From the NCBI GenBank assembly GCA_020859945.1, contig JAJBVG010000079.1, forward strand, positions 1 through 64,000: a stretch of DNA of 64,000 nucleotides, in the 5' to 3' direction. The notes below the pieces were generated by a model. The model searched no databases. It worked only from the letters and a program-made list of their open reading frames with translations, and had not been told where the DNA came from. The position numbers and the translations under genes were made by a program. The stretch comes from Clostridiales bacterium (GTDB lineage: Bacteria > Bacillota > Clostridia > Oscillospirales > Oscillospiraceae). How positions within the stretch are numbered: the stretch's first letter is position 1; each line of letters opens with the position of its first letter. Positions 42,213-51,055 of the stretch are shown here, piece by piece.

Positions 42213-42938
42213 TCATTGAAACATCCGCAGGGCATACCGGTCTCCGTCAAACTCGTCGAAAATCGCCGCCCACCCAGCCTGGTCGCCGCCGGACTGGGCC
42301 TGTCCCTCCTTTGCAAAAGAGGAGACGGTGCGGAAGGTCAAGTGGTCGTTCTCCAGCCGGGTCAGCCGGGGGAGGGCGTAGGCCCGCTCGGTCACCACCA
42401 CCAGCAGGTAGTTCCCACCCCGGTAGTGCTGCTCCAGCCACAGGGCCAGGGCCGCCACATCGTTGATGGCCCCCTCCGGGTCCAGAGCAATCTTGGCGTT
42501 TTTCATCACGAAAAGGGTGGTGCGGTCCCCCTCCAGCAGCCGCTGGAACTTGTGCTCCAGGTGGGCCATGCGGCCCCGCAGCTCCTGCATGGCCTGTACC
42601 ACGGCCTGAGGGTCCTCCCGACCGTCGGGCAGCCGCAACTGCTCCACCGGCGTTTTGCCGTGGAAGGAGAGGTGGGTGGTCTTGCAGAGGAACATCCCGT
42701 TGCTTTGCAGCTCCACGCCGCCGGAGAGGATGGTCTCCGGGTACTCCATGCACCGGGGCAAGTCCGCGTCGCCGTAGACGTAGCACCAGGAGAAGGGGTA
42801 GGAATCCAAGTTTCCGTCCAGGTGGTCCTGGATGCGGAAGCTGACCTCGCAGTTGAAGCCCAGGCTGACGATGGTATCGAAATGCGCGGGCCAGGCCGTC
42901 TTTGGCCGGTTAAACCCGTGCAGCAGTCGCTCCAGCAT
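42213..42938 (-). CDS. DUF1796 family putative cysteine peptidase
   Basis: This 241-residue protein has the DUF1796 opening FDTIVSLGFNCEVSFRIQDHL (about 20-40), with Cys in the motif and conserved FSWCYV. The family is annotated as a putative cysteine peptidase but its function is untested. It is placed between purN and purO on the same strand, 2 bp after purN. Nothing else links it to purine synthesis, so its presence in the operon is odd. Confidence 0.72.
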   Translation of the reverse strand: MLERLLHGFNRPKTAWPAHFDTIVSLGFNCEVSFRIQDHLDGNLDSYPFSWCYVYGDADLPRCMEYPETILSGGVELQSNGMFLCKTTHLSFHGKTPVEQLRLPDGREDPQAVVQAMQELRGRMAHLEHKFQRLLEGDRTTLFVMKNAKIALDPEGAINDVAALALWLEQHYRGGNYLLVVVTERAYALPRLTRLENDHLTFRTVSSFAKEGQAQSGGDQAGWAAIFDEFDGDRYALRMFQ

Positions 42939-42940
42939 CG

Positions 42941-43564
42941 TCAGCGAATGTGAACGATGCGGCCCTCTACGGAAAGCCGCCCTTCACAGAATAAGCTCAC
43001 AGCCTGGGGCAGGAGGACCCATTCCGCCTGCTCCATGATGCGGCGCTGCAAGGTCGCGGGGGTGTCGTCCTCGTTGACGGCCACGGCCTTTTGCAGGATG
43101 ATGGGGCCGCCGTCGCACTCCTCAGAGACGAAGTGGACGGTGGCGCCGGAAACTTTGACGCCGTATTCCAGCGCCCGCTCGTGGACGTGCAGCCCATAAT
43201 AGCCCTCTCCGCAGAAGGAGGGGATGAGGGCGGGGTGGATGTTGATGATGGCGTTGGGGTAGGCGTGTACCAGCTCCTCGGTGAGGACGTACATAAACCC
43301 GGCCAGCACCACCAGGCCGATGTCCAGCTCCTGGAGCTGTTGGGCCAGGGCGACTGTCATGGCCTGGTTGTCCGCGTAGTCTTTCCGGTTGACCACATAG
43401 CCGGGGATGTTCGCCTTCGCCGCCCGCTCCAGGGCGTAGGCGGTGGGGGAGGAGGAGATCACGGCGGCGATTTCGCCGTTTTTGATCTCCCCTCTGGCCT
43501 GGGCGTCGATGAGGGCTTGGAGGTTGGTGCCGCCGCCGGACACCAGCACAGCAATGCGCACCAT
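42941..43564 (-). CDS. purN: Phosphoribosylglycinamide formyltransferase
   Basis: This 207-residue GAR transformylase uses 10-formyl-THF. The phosphate loop VLVSGGGTNLQALID (about 6-20), the catalytic NIHPALIPSF (Asn-His, about 107) and VHFVSEECDGGPII (Asp, about 144) are all visible. It overlaps purM by one base. Confidence 0.95.
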   Translation of the reverse strand: MVRIAVLVSGGGTNLQALIDAQARGEIKNGEIAAVISSSPTAYALERAAKANIPGYVVNRKDYADNQAMTVALAQQLQELDIGLVVLAGFMYVLTEELVHAYPNAIINIHPALIPSFCGEGYYGLHVHERALEYGVKVSGATVHFVSEECDGGPIILQKAVAVNEDDTPATLQRRIMEQAEWVLLPQAVSLFCEGRLSVEGRIVHIR

Positions 43565-44610
43565 CAGAACAGCACCTCCACGCCGGCGTCTCCCGCCTTG
43601 ACGGAGCCGATGATAAAGCCATGCTGTCCGGCGCGGACGGCGGTGCCCATAGCCAGACCCGCCTGGTCTTTGGGCAGGGCCACGACCATGCCAATGCCCA
43701 TGTTGAAGGTGTTGTACATATCTCTTGTGGGGATATTCCCGGCCCGCTGGATGATGTCGAAGATGGGCAGGCGGGGGAAGGAACGGGTGTCGATGACAGC
43801 GGTCAGCCCCTTCTTCATCATGCGGGGGACGTTTTCATAGAAGCCACCGCCGGTGATGTGGCTGACGCCGTGGATGTCCACCCCGGCGGCCAGCAGCTGG
43901 CGGATGGCGTGGACATAGATGACGGTGGGCCGCAGCAGCTCCGCGCCCAGGGTGTTGCCCAGTTCGTCATAGTGGTCGTCCCAGTGGTTCTCGATGTCCA
44001 GCACCTTGCGGACCAGAGAGAAGCCGTTGGAGTGGACGCCGCTGGAGGTCATGCCTAGCAGCACGTCACCCTCCTGCATCCGAGCCTCGGGGTCGATGCG
44101 CTTGTCCGCGTCCACCATGCCCACGGCGAACCCAGCCAGGTCGTACTCGTTCTCCGGGTAGAAGCCGGGCATTTCTGCGGTCTCGCCGCCCACCAGGGCG
44201 CAGTCGGACATCTTGCAGCCATCGGTGATGCCCTTGACGATCTGCTCAATACGGCTGGGGACGTTCTTGCCGCAGGCGATGTAATCCAGGAAAAACAGAG
44301 GCATAGCGCCGCCGCAGATGATGTCGTTGACGCACATGGCCACGCAGTCGATGCCCACAGTGTCGTGCTTGTCCATCAAAAAGGCCAGCTTCAGCTTGGT
44401 GCCCACGCCGTCCGTACCGGAAACCAGCACGGGGCGCTTCATACCAGCGAAGTCCGGGGCAAACTGACCGCCGAAGCCGCCCAGGTCCCCCAGCACGCCG
44501 GGGATATAAGTGGAGGCGACCAGGGGCTTGATGCGGTCCACCGCCTCGTATCCGGCGGTCACATCCACCCCGGCGGCAGCGTAGGAAGCGGATTTGCTGT
44601 TGGTGTTCAT
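43564..44610 (-). CDS. purM: Phosphoribosylformylglycinamidine cyclo-ligase
   Basis: This 348-residue AIR synthetase has YAAAGVDVTAGYEAVDRIK near the start, LVSGTDGVGTKLKLAF (about 60) and the ATP-binding MCVNDIICGGAMPLFFLDY (about 90). It converts FGAM to AIR. It sits between purF and purN, the standard order. Confidence 0.96.
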   Translation of the reverse strand: MNTNSKSASYAAAGVDVTAGYEAVDRIKPLVASTYIPGVLGDLGGFGGQFAPDFAGMKRPVLVSGTDGVGTKLKLAFLMDKHDTVGIDCVAMCVNDIICGGAMPLFFLDYIACGKNVPSRIEQIVKGITDGCKMSDCALVGGETAEMPGFYPENEYDLAGFAVGMVDADKRIDPEARMQEGDVLLGMTSSGVHSNGFSLVRKVLDIENHWDDHYDELGNTLGAELLRPTVIYVHAIRQLLAAGVDIHGVSHITGGGFYENVPRMMKKGLTAVIDTRSFPRLPIFDIIQRAGNIPTRDMYNTFNMGIGMVVALPKDQAGLAMGTAVRAGQHGFIIGSVKAGDAGVEVLF

Positions 44611-44612
44611 GT

Positions 44613-46112
44613 TCAGGTTTCCTCCTCAGGATAGGTGACAGAGTAGAGCGGCTCGGAGCGGAGCTTGGGGATGGGCAGGACGTAGTTGCCGGAAAAGCAG
44701 GCGTCGCAGTACCGCAGGTTCAGCTTTTTGGACAGGTGCTCCAGCCCCTCCAGAGGCATATATTGCAGGGAATCCGCGCCGATGAGCTGACACACTTCTT
44801 CCTCCGTCCGGTTGTAGGCGACCAAGTGCCGTTCGTTGGGGATGGCGGTGCCGTAATAGCAGGCGTAGACAAAGGGAGGCGCGGTGATTTTTACATGGAC
44901 CTCGGTGGCCCCTGCGTCCCGCAGCAACTGCACGATGCGGGCCATAGTGCCGCCCCGGACGATGGAATCGTCTACCAAAACCAGGCGTTTTCCCTTGACC
45001 ACGGCGCTCATGGCGTTGAGCTTGATGCGGATGGACTTCTGCCGCTGGATTTTGCGGCTCTGGATGAACGTCCGCTGAATATAGCGGTTTTTCATCAGCC
45101 CCATGCCGTAGGGGATGCCGGACTCCTTGGCGTAGCCCATGGCGGCCACAATGCCGCTATCGGGGACGCCCACCACCAAATCGGCCTCGGTGTTGGAATA
45201 CCGGGCCAGACAGCGTCCCGCTTCCTCCCGGACTACGCCCACTGGCGCGCCGTCGATGACGGAATCCTGCCGGGCGAAGTAGATCAGCTCAAACATGCAC
45301 AGGGCGGACTTGGCGTGGCGCACGGCACACTGATAGCTTTTCAGCTGACCGTGATGGACCACCGCCACCTCCCCCGGCGCGATGTCCCGGATGAGGGTGC
45401 CGCCCAGGGACTGGATGGCGCAGGACTCGGAAGAGAACACATAGCAGTCTCCCACCTTGCCCACGCAGAGGGGGCGGATACCGTTGGGGTCCCGGGCGGC
45501 GATGAGGGTGTCCCGGTCCATCATGACGATGGAAAACGCGCCGATCATATACTCCATGGCGTTGAGCACCGCGTCCTCCAGAGTGTTGGTGCGCAGGTGC
45601 TCCCGGACGATGAGGTTGGTGATGATCTCCGCGTCGTTGGTGGTCTGGAAGATGGCGCCCCGGCTCTCCATTTCGGTTTTCAGAGCGGCGCTGTTGACCA
45701 GCTTGCCGTTATAACACAGGGCGATGGAGCCGGAGGCGTGGTGGGCCACGATGGGCTGGGCGTTGTTGGGGTTGGCGTCCATCAGGTCGTTGGCATGGCG
45801 GACGTGGCCGATGGCGGCGGTGGCCCCGGCCATTTTTTGCAGGTCCCGGCTGGCGAACACCTCCGGCACCAGCCCCTTGCCCTTGCGCAGACTCAGAATG
45901 CCGTTGGCGGAGCAGGTGGCGATGCCGCAGGACTCCTGCCCTCGGTGCTGGAGGGCGTAGAGGGCGTTGTAGGTGTCAAAGGCCGGGTCCCGGGAGAAAC
46001 TGGGGTCGCTGCCCGCTGGCTCTCCCGGTGCCTGGGCCTTGATGATGCCGAATACGCCGCATTCCTCGTGCAGTTTATCGGGATTTTCAGGTAAAATGGC
46101 GTTGTGGTTCAT
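44613..46112 (-). CDS. purF: Amidophosphoribosyltransferase
   Basis: This 499-residue enzyme makes phosphoribosylamine from PRPP and glutamine, the first committed step. A 17-residue propeptide precedes EECGVFGI, whose Cys becomes the N-terminal nucleophile, as in the B. subtilis type. The PRPP loop LVLVDDSIVRGGTMARIV (about 375) is clear. C-terminal cysteines in RYCDACFSGNY fit the 4Fe-4S cluster of that type. The start is the ATG at 46112 after GGGAGGA; the track start at 46262 overlaps purC. Confidence 0.95.
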   Translation of the reverse strand: MNHNAILPENPDKLHEECGVFGIIKAQAPGEPAGSDPSFSRDPAFDTYNALYALQHRGQESCGIATCSANGILSLRKGKGLVPEVFASRDLQKMAGATAAIGHVRHANDLMDANPNNAQPIVAHHASGSIALCYNGKLVNSAALKTEMESRGAIFQTTNDAEIITNLIVREHLRTNTLEDAVLNAMEYMIGAFSIVMMDRDTLIAARDPNGIRPLCVGKVGDCYVFSSESCAIQSLGGTLIRDIAPGEVAVVHHGQLKSYQCAVRHAKSALCMFELIYFARQDSVIDGAPVGVVREEAGRCLARYSNTEADLVVGVPDSGIVAAMGYAKESGIPYGMGLMKNRYIQRTFIQSRKIQRQKSIRIKLNAMSAVVKGKRLVLVDDSIVRGGTMARIVQLLRDAGATEVHVKITAPPFVYACYYGTAIPNERHLVAYNRTEEEVCQLIGADSLQYMPLEGLEHLSKKLNLRYCDACFSGNYVLPIPKLRSEPLYSVTYPEEET

Positions 46113-46150
46113 GGTTCCTCCCAAACGGGGCGAAAGCGGGGACCGGCTGG

Positions 46151-46867
46151 TCATGCCTCCCCCATCAGGCGGCGCATGACCTCCTGGTAGGCGTCCTCCA
46201 CGTTGCCCATATCCCGGCGGAAGCGGTCCTTGTCCAGCTTCTCGTGGGTGTTCTCGTCCCAAAGACGGCAGGTGTCGGGGCTGATCTCGTCGGCCAGGAC
46301 GATCTGACCATCGGCGGTCTTGCCAAACTCGATCTTGAAGTCCACCAGGTCGATGCCGATGCCCTTCAGATAAGACTTCAGGAAAGCATTGATTTTGAAG
46401 GTGTAGTCCTTGATGAGGTTGACCTCGTCCCAGGTGACCAGCTTCAGGGCCACAGCGTGGTAGGCGTTGAGCAGGGGGTCGCCCAGGTCGTCGTTTTTAT
46501 AGGAGAACTCGATGGTGGGCTCGTCAAAGACGATGCCCTCCCGGACGCCGTAGTGCTTGGCGAAGGAACCGGCGGAGATGTTGCGGACGATGACCTCCAG
46601 CGGGACAATGGAGACCTTCTTCACGGCGGTCTCCCGGTCGGAAAGCTGCTGGATGAAATGGGTGGGTACGCCCGCCTCTGCCTCCAGCTTCTGCATCATA
46701 AAGTTGGACATCTTGTTGTTGATAACGCCCTTGCCCACGATGGTGCCCTTTTTCAGGCCGTTGAACGCGGTGGCGTCGTCCTTATAGTCCACGATGACCA
46801 CGTTGGGGTCATCGGTGGCGAATACCTTTTTGGCCTTGCCTTCGTAGAGCTGTTCCAGTTTTTCCAT
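46151..46867 (-). CDS. purC: SAICAR synthetase
   Basis: This 238-residue ATP-dependent ligase joins CAIR and aspartate. It begins with QLYEGKAKKVFATDD, the ATP-binding loop, and contains IVPLEVIVRNISAGSF (about 80) and LVDFKIEFGKT (about 175). Length and motifs are standard. It follows purE in the same operon. Confidence 0.96.
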   Translation of the reverse strand: MEKLEQLYEGKAKKVFATDDPNVVIVDYKDDATAFNGLKKGTIVGKGVINNKMSNFMMQKLEAEAGVPTHFIQQLSDRETAVKKVSIVPLEVIVRNISAGSFAKHYGVREGIVFDEPTIEFSYKNDDLGDPLLNAYHAVALKLVTWDEVNLIKDYTFKINAFLKSYLKGIGIDLVDFKIEFGKTADGQIVLADEISPDTCRLWDENTHEKLDKDRFRRDMGNVEDAYQEVMRRLMGEA

Positions 46868-46919
46868 GATGAATCGTTCCTTTCCAAAATCAAAAAGTTG
46901 GGATACGCTATGCTTGAGT

Positions 46920-47411
46920 TCAAATTTCCTGGGCCTGGAGCTTTGCGTCCTTTTCGGCCACCTGCTGAGCCATCTCTGCCTTGAAGTCGGCCAGCTTCTG
47001 GACCAGGGAGGGCTCCTCCAGGGCCAGCATCTGAGCGGCCAGGATACCGGCGTTGGCGGCTCCGTTGACGCCCACCGTGGCCACGGGGATGCCGGAGGGC
47101 ATTTGCACGATGGAGAGCAGGCTGTCCAGTCCGCCCATCATAGAGGTCTTGATGGGGACGCCGATGACGGGGAGGGTAGTGTACGCGGCCAGCACCCCGC
47201 CCAGGTGAGCGGCCTTGCCCGCTCCGGCGATAATAACGCCGAAGCCCTTTTCGGCGGCGGTGGAGGCGAACTGCTCCGCTGCGGCGGGGGTGCGGTGGGC
47301 GGAGATCACATGGACCTCATAGGGGATGCCGAACTGTTTCAGCTTGTCCACAGCGTCCTTCATGACGGGAAGGTCGCTGTCGGACCCCATGATCACAGCA
47401 ACTTTTTTCAT
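46920..47411 (-). CDS. purE: N5-carboxyaminoimidazole ribonucleotide mutase
   Basis: This 163-residue PurE has VIMGSDSDLPVM (about 6), the His motif VISAHRTP (about 40) and GAGKAAHLGGVLAA (about 70). No purK is next to it, so it could be class I with purK elsewhere, or use CO2 directly; I cannot tell. The start at 47411 has AGGAGG; the track ORF starts in the leader. It is the first pur gene after the leader with uORF and terminator. Confidence 0.95.
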   Translation of the reverse strand: MKKVAVIMGSDSDLPVMKDAVDKLKQFGIPYEVHVISAHRTPAAAEQFASTAAEKGFGVIIAGAGKAAHLGGVLAAYTTLPVIGVPIKTSMMGGLDSLLSIVQMPSGIPVATVGVNGAANAGILAAQMLALEEPSLVQKLADFKAEMAQQVAEKDAKLQAQEI

Positions 47412-47483
47412 TGAAAAAACCTCCTGAGCGATTGTTGTAAAGGGGAGAGGGGAGACGGCGCAGAGATGTGCGCACACCTCACC

Positions 47484-47520
47484 GAAAAAAAGCAAGCAGA
47501 GTGGAACATCTGCCTGCTTT
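47484..47520 (-). terminator. Intrinsic terminator (possible attenuator) in the purE leader
   Basis: Minus strand AAGCAGGCAGA and TCTGCTTGCTT pair (one wobble) over an 8-base loop and are followed by seven T. It lies after the promoter and 73 bp before the purE ATG, so transcription must pass it. Confidence 0.8.
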
Positions 47521-47523
47521 GGT

Positions 47524-47607
47524 TCATAGGATAGACTGATAGAAGGGAAAGAGAAAACGGACAGACGCCACGCCGACAATGCGTCCGCTGCGCTGCACAT
47601 CCGCCAT
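47524..47607 (-). CDS. Leader peptide (uORF) of the pur operon, 27 aa
   Basis: This short ORF is not in the track. The ATG at 47607 is preceded by GGGGAGGG with 8-base spacing, better than many real genes. It encodes MADVQRSGRIVGVASVRFLF and ends PFYQSIL; the TGA is four bases before the terminator stem. The position suggests ribosome passage over the uORF affects folding of the terminator. No run of one amino acid is present, so a simple amino-acid attenuator is not implied. Confidence 0.5.
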   Translation of the reverse strand: MADVQRSGRIVGVASVRFLFPFYQSIL

Positions 47608-47639
47608 AGAACAATCCCTCCCCACCCTTGAATGATGAT

Positions 47640-47668
47640 AGTTTATCCCAAAAACAGCGGCTTTTCAA
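47640..47668 (-). promoter_or_regulatory. SigA promoter of the pur operon
   Basis: Minus strand TTGAAA and TAAACT are 17 bp apart. The predicted transcript starts near 47633, giving a leader of about 220 nt. Confidence 0.72.
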
Positions 47669-47699
47669 GGGGAGAGAGGGGGCTTTGTTCAACTTTGTA

Positions 47700-47743
47700 C
47701 GCTTGAACAACCGCCGCCGAAAAAACGGCGGACTTGTTGAGCG
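47700..47743. terminator. Hairpin after the glycosyltransferase gene
   Basis: CGCTTGAACAACCGCCG pairs with CGGCGGACTTGTTGAGCG in an almost complete stem with small bulges. It should end the glycosyltransferase transcript (minus strand), although its T-run lies in the loop. Confidence 0.5.
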
Positions 47744-47792
47744 TTTCGCTTGAATGTGGACGAAAGGACAGGGGAGAGAGGGTGGCCCGCCG

Positions 47793-48893
47793 TCAAAATC
47801 CGTTGGCGTCGAACATCTGGGCCAAGTAGCGTCCCCGCACCCGCCAATCGGCGGCGGCGGCGTAGGCGGTGCGCCGCCGGGCGAAGGCGTCGCCGTCCTC
47901 CTCCAGAGCCAGGGAGCAGGCGCTGACAAATTCGATGTCGAAATGGGCGGTGTACACTACGTCGCCGTAGAAAGGTTCGTTGTCCCCGGAGAGCATGGTC
48001 ACGATGGGCTTGCCGGAGGCCAGGTACTGGTAAAGCTGCTCTGAGGCCAGGGGCGGCGCAGGGTCCCGCTCGTCCAGCAGGGTGAAGCACACATCGAAGC
48101 CCGCCAGATACCGGGGCAGAGAGGGGAGGGACTTCTCTCCCAGGAAAAACACGTTTTTCTGCTTGCGCATGGCAGAATAGCCGGGGTTCTGCCGGGAGAC
48201 CGGCCCCACAAAGACGAAGCTCCACTCCGGGTGAGCCAGCGCCGCCTGATACGCGGGGCCAAGCTGAGTGAAATCGTCCACCCGGCCCAGATAGCCAAAG
48301 ATGGGCTGAGGGACGCGGGACAGGTCCGCCGGAGCAGTGGGGTAAACGGTGGCGGCCTGGGAGAACAGCGGGTAGTCCACGCCGTTGGGCAGCAAGGCCA
48401 CGTTGTCGCTGTACTGAATCAGCCGGTCCTGCAACGGCTCCGATGCGGCAAAGACCACGTCCGCCTCTCCAGCCAGCGTCGCCTCCCACTCAGGAGGGAG
48501 CTGGGACCAGTTCTGGTCACAGTCGTAGACCAGCCCGCCGCACTCCGGCAGCAGGTAGGCCAGCTCCACCTGGTCGGGACAGCGGAGCCACAGCACCGAG
48601 CGGTCAAACCCCTGTTCCTCCATGCACTGGCGGATAAAGGCGGCGTTTTGTCGGCTCCGCCGGGCGATGCGGGCGGGAGCCTCCTCGTTGGCGGGAACGC
48701 TGGCGGGCAATGTGAAGGCCAGCACCTGCTCCGCCACCCTGCCGCCCTCCCGGGGGCGGCGCAGACTGGAAAAACGGGACTGGGCAGGCTCAAAAAACAG
48801 CACCTCCGCCTGGGGGAGCCAGCGCACCAGATTCCCGATCCGGTTTGGCCCCTCGCCCCAGGGGAGATGGGAAACGCAGATGATTTGAGCCAT
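47793..48893 (-). CDS. Glycosyltransferase (GT4-like fold, single gene)
   Basis: This 366-residue GT-B type protein has an N-terminal half with LVYDCDQNWSQLP and ADVVFAASEPLQDRL followed by LLPNGVDYPLF, and a C-terminal half with QPIFGYLGRVDDFTQLG and LYQYLASGKPIV, typical of glycosyltransferases that move sugars from nucleotide donors. It begins at the ATG at 48893; the track ORF extends across the divergent PAP2 promoter. No polysaccharide operon surrounds it. Acceptor and sugar are unknown. Confidence 0.82.
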   Translation of the reverse strand: MAQIICVSHLPWGEGPNRIGNLVRWLPQAEVLFFEPAQSRFSSLRRPREGGRVAEQVLAFTLPASVPANEEAPARIARRSRQNAAFIRQCMEEQGFDRSVLWLRCPDQVELAYLLPECGGLVYDCDQNWSQLPPEWEATLAGEADVVFAASEPLQDRLIQYSDNVALLPNGVDYPLFSQAATVYPTAPADLSRVPQPIFGYLGRVDDFTQLGPAYQAALAHPEWSFVFVGPVSRQNPGYSAMRKQKNVFFLGEKSLPSLPRYLAGFDVCFTLLDERDPAPPLASEQLYQYLASGKPIVTMLSGDNEPFYGDVVYTAHFDIEFVSACSLALEEDGDAFARRRTAYAAAADWRVRGRYLAQMFDANGF

Positions 48894-49006
48894 AGGACAG
48901 CACCTCGCAATGCAGGTAAATTTTTTGTAAACGAAAAGCAAATTGGAATAGACAGGGGGCCTACCCTGTTGTATCATGACAGCAGTTGTTTTGCAGGAGG
49001 TCGTGT

Positions 49007-49588
49007 ATGTTCGCTTTGTTTCAACAGCTGGACGTGGGAGTTCTGCTCTTTTTGCAGGAGCATCTGCGCTGCGCCCCACTGTCTCTGTTTCTGATCCCGC
49101 TGACCATCTTCGGCGGCTGCGGGACTATGTGGATCATCCTCTCGGTACTGCTCCTGTTCCGGCCCGATACCCGCAAGGCGGGGTGGATGGCGCTGCTGTC
49201 CCTGCTGCTGTGCTACATCTTCAACGACCTGATTTTGAAGGAGCTGGTGCAGCGGTCCCGGCCCTTCTGGGTCATCCCGGAGTTGACCACCCTGGTGGCG
49301 GAGCCAACCTCGTACTCCTTCCCATCGGGCCACGCCTGCTCTTCTTTCGCGGCGGCCCACACCTACTGGATGGGCCTGAAAGAGCGGCGGTTCCGTTGGC
49401 TGCGGTGGGTGACGATGGCGCTGGCGGTGCTGATGGCCTTCTCCCGGCTCTACGTAGGGGTCCATTACCCCACGGATGTGCTAGCCGGGTGCCTGGTGGG
49501 ATTCGTAGGCAGCGGCATCATCTGGAAGCTGCTCAACCGACGCTATGACGCGATAGAATGGCATATTTTAAGCAGAAAGACAAACTAA
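49007..49588 (+). CDS. PAP2-family membrane phosphatase
   Basis: This 193-residue protein has about five membrane helices and all three PAP2 motifs: KELVQRSRPF (about 70-79), SYSFPSGHACSSF (about 101-113) and SRLYVGVHYPTDVLAG (about 144-159). Such enzymes dephosphorylate lipid phosphates, often undecaprenyl pyrophosphate, recycling the cell-wall lipid carrier. It is divergent from the glycosyltransferase. The ATG at 49007 has AGGAGG. Its 3' end overlaps the next, convergent gene by 4 bp. Confidence 0.9.
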   Translation: MFALFQQLDVGVLLFLQEHLRCAPLSLFLIPLTIFGGCGTMWIILSVLLLFRPDTRKAGWMALLSLLLCYIFNDLILKELVQRSRPFWVIPELTTLVAEPTSYSFPSGHACSSFAAAHTYWMGLKERRFRWLRWVTMALAVLMAFSRLYVGVHYPTDVLAGCLVGFVGSGIIWKLLNRRYDAIEWHILSRKTN

Positions 49589-50271
49589 GGTGCGGGCGGA
49601 TACTCGCTGCACAGCAGCCGGTAAGGCGGTTCGTCCTCCTCGATGGCGGGGAACCGTCCGGCGGGCGGGTTGAAGCGGTTGTCGGTGTTGTCGTCGTTGC
49701 ACTGGCTGACTTCGCCCAGCAGCACCGGCCCTGTCCCCGGCTCCACGGAGAAGTCGTGGTACAGCCGCTGCTGGATGTGGATGCTCTCGCCGGGTGTCAG
49801 TTTGATTTGCGTTCCGGCGGGAACGGTGAACGTCCGCCCGTCACAGTGGACGGTCACAGGGCTGTCGAAGTCGATCTCCTCGTCGGGGAGAGAGTTGTAC
49901 ACCCGGATGAGGACGTTGCCGCCGCCCCGGTTGATAATGTCCTCGGTCTTGTACCAGTGGAAGTGGTTCAGAGAATACTGCCCCTCTTTCAGGTAGAGCA
50001 GCTTTTCCGCGTAGACTTTGGGATAACGCTCCGGCATGGAGCGGTTCCCGTTGCGGATGGTGATGAGGGAGAAGCCGACTTTGTCGAAGTCGCCGCTGCC
50101 GTAGTCGGTGATGTCCCAACCCAGCATACAGTCCCGGACTTCGTCGTACTCGTGGCCCTTTTCCAGCCACTCCTCCGGGGTAAAGTGGCAGAAAGGCGGG
50201 AGATAGCAGTGCTCCCGCGCACACATGGCCTCCATCTCCCGGAGCGCCCGGTTGATCTCGCTGCGTTTCAT
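49585..50271 (-). CDS. D-lyxose isomerase-type cupin (DUF1498)
   Basis: This 228-residue cupin matches D-lyxose/D-mannose isomerases: LNHFHWYKTEDIINRGGGN (about 102-120, metal-binding His-x-His and Glu), then GESIHIQQRLYHDF (third His) near 175. It interconverts D-lyxose or D-mannose and ketose. It has an AAGGAG site and follows the DUF1292 gene on the minus strand. Confidence 0.85.
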   Translation of the reverse strand: MKRSEINRALREMEAMCAREHCYLPPFCHFTPEEWLEKGHEYDEVRDCMLGWDITDYGSGDFDKVGFSLITIRNGNRSMPERYPKVYAEKLLYLKEGQYSLNHFHWYKTEDIINRGGGNVLIRVYNSLPDEEIDFDSPVTVHCDGRTFTVPAGTQIKLTPGESIHIQQRLYHDFSVEPGTGPVLLGEVSQCNDDNTDNRFNPPAGRFPAIEEDEPPYRLLCSEYPPAP

Positions 50272-50282
50272 CGGTTTACTCC

Positions 50283-50582
50283 TTACAGCTCGAAGCTGGA
50301 TGCGCCGAAGTCGAATGCGTCCAGGTTTTTGATTTGGAACAGGTCAAAGACCGCCTGCTCCAGGTCCTCGTCGTTGACCGGGGCGTAATTTTCCGCCTTC
50401 TGGTCGTCCTTGCCCACCAGCCGGAGGATGGCCACATCCCCCTCGTGGTCGTCGGCGGGCAGGAAGATACCGAACGCCTCCCGGTTGTACTCCACCATGT
50501 CCAGCAGCTCATAGATCTGCACGTTGCCCATCGGGTCCTCCAGGTTCAGCAGGACCCGGTTGTTGTTTGTATCCAGCATCAT
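50283..50582 (-). CDS. DUF1292 (YrzB-like) protein
   Basis: This 99-residue acidic protein has the DUF1292 pattern: a short beta region (YELLDMVEYNREAFGIFLP) then DEGDVAIL-like and an acidic tail. Members occur beside ruvX in many Firmicutes, as here (4-bp ATGA overlap with ruvX). Its function is unknown. The start at 50582 follows GGGAGG. Confidence 0.82.
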   Translation of the reverse strand: MMLDTNNNRVLLNLEDPMGNVQIYELLDMVEYNREAFGIFLPADDHEGDVAILRLVGKDDQKAENYAPVNDEDLEQAVFDLFQIKNLDAFDFGASSFEL

Positions 50583-51019
50583 AATTGGGTTTCCTCCCGT
50601 TCTCTCTGGTTGCGCTTGTGTCCAAGATACCCCTCTAAAATCAGCGTGGCCGCCACCGCGTCCACCGTCTGCTTCCGCTTTTTGCCCCGGCGTCCGTTTT
50701 CGGAGAGAATGCGGTGGGCGTCCACTGTGGTCAGGCGTTCGTCCCACAGGGTCAGGGGCAGACCAGTCCGCTCCCGCAGAATGGCCGCCAGCGCCTCGCT
50801 TTTGGCGGCGCGCTCTCCGAGGGTGTCGTTCATGTTTTTGGGGTAGCCCAACACCAGCTCGTCCACCTGATGCTCCGAGACGAGATTCAGCAGCTGCTCC
50901 ACCACCACCTCCTGCTTGCGGCTGGAGATGACGGTGGTGTACCCGGCCAGCAGCCCAGTGGGGTCGGAAATGGCGACCCCCGTTCGGGCGTCTCCGTAGT
51001 CAATGGCCATAACGCGCAT
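50579..51019 (-). CDS. ruvX: Holliday junction resolvase-like RuvX (YqgF)
   Basis: This 146-residue RNase H-fold nuclease has IDYGDARTGVAISDP (about 5-19), VLGYPKNMNDTLGERA (about 58) and LWDERLTTVDAHRIL (about 92). YqgF/RuvX processes rRNA 5' ends or junction DNA in different bacteria. The start is the ATG at 51019; an ATG six bases upstream is also possible. Confidence 0.93.
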   Translation of the reverse strand: MRVMAIDYGDARTGVAISDPTGLLAGYTTVISSRKQEVVVEQLLNLVSEHQVDELVLGYPKNMNDTLGERAAKSEALAAILRERTGLPLTLWDERLTTVDAHRILSENGRRGKKRKQTVDAVAATLILEGYLGHKRNQREREETQL

Positions 51020-51055
51020 GGGCATTCCCTCCTGTGATTCTGTGTTCTGCGCTCT

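Noticed and set aside
47412-47640. Purine or ZTP riboswitch before purE
   Set aside because: I could not find the conserved core sequences of either; only a uORF and a terminator are clear.
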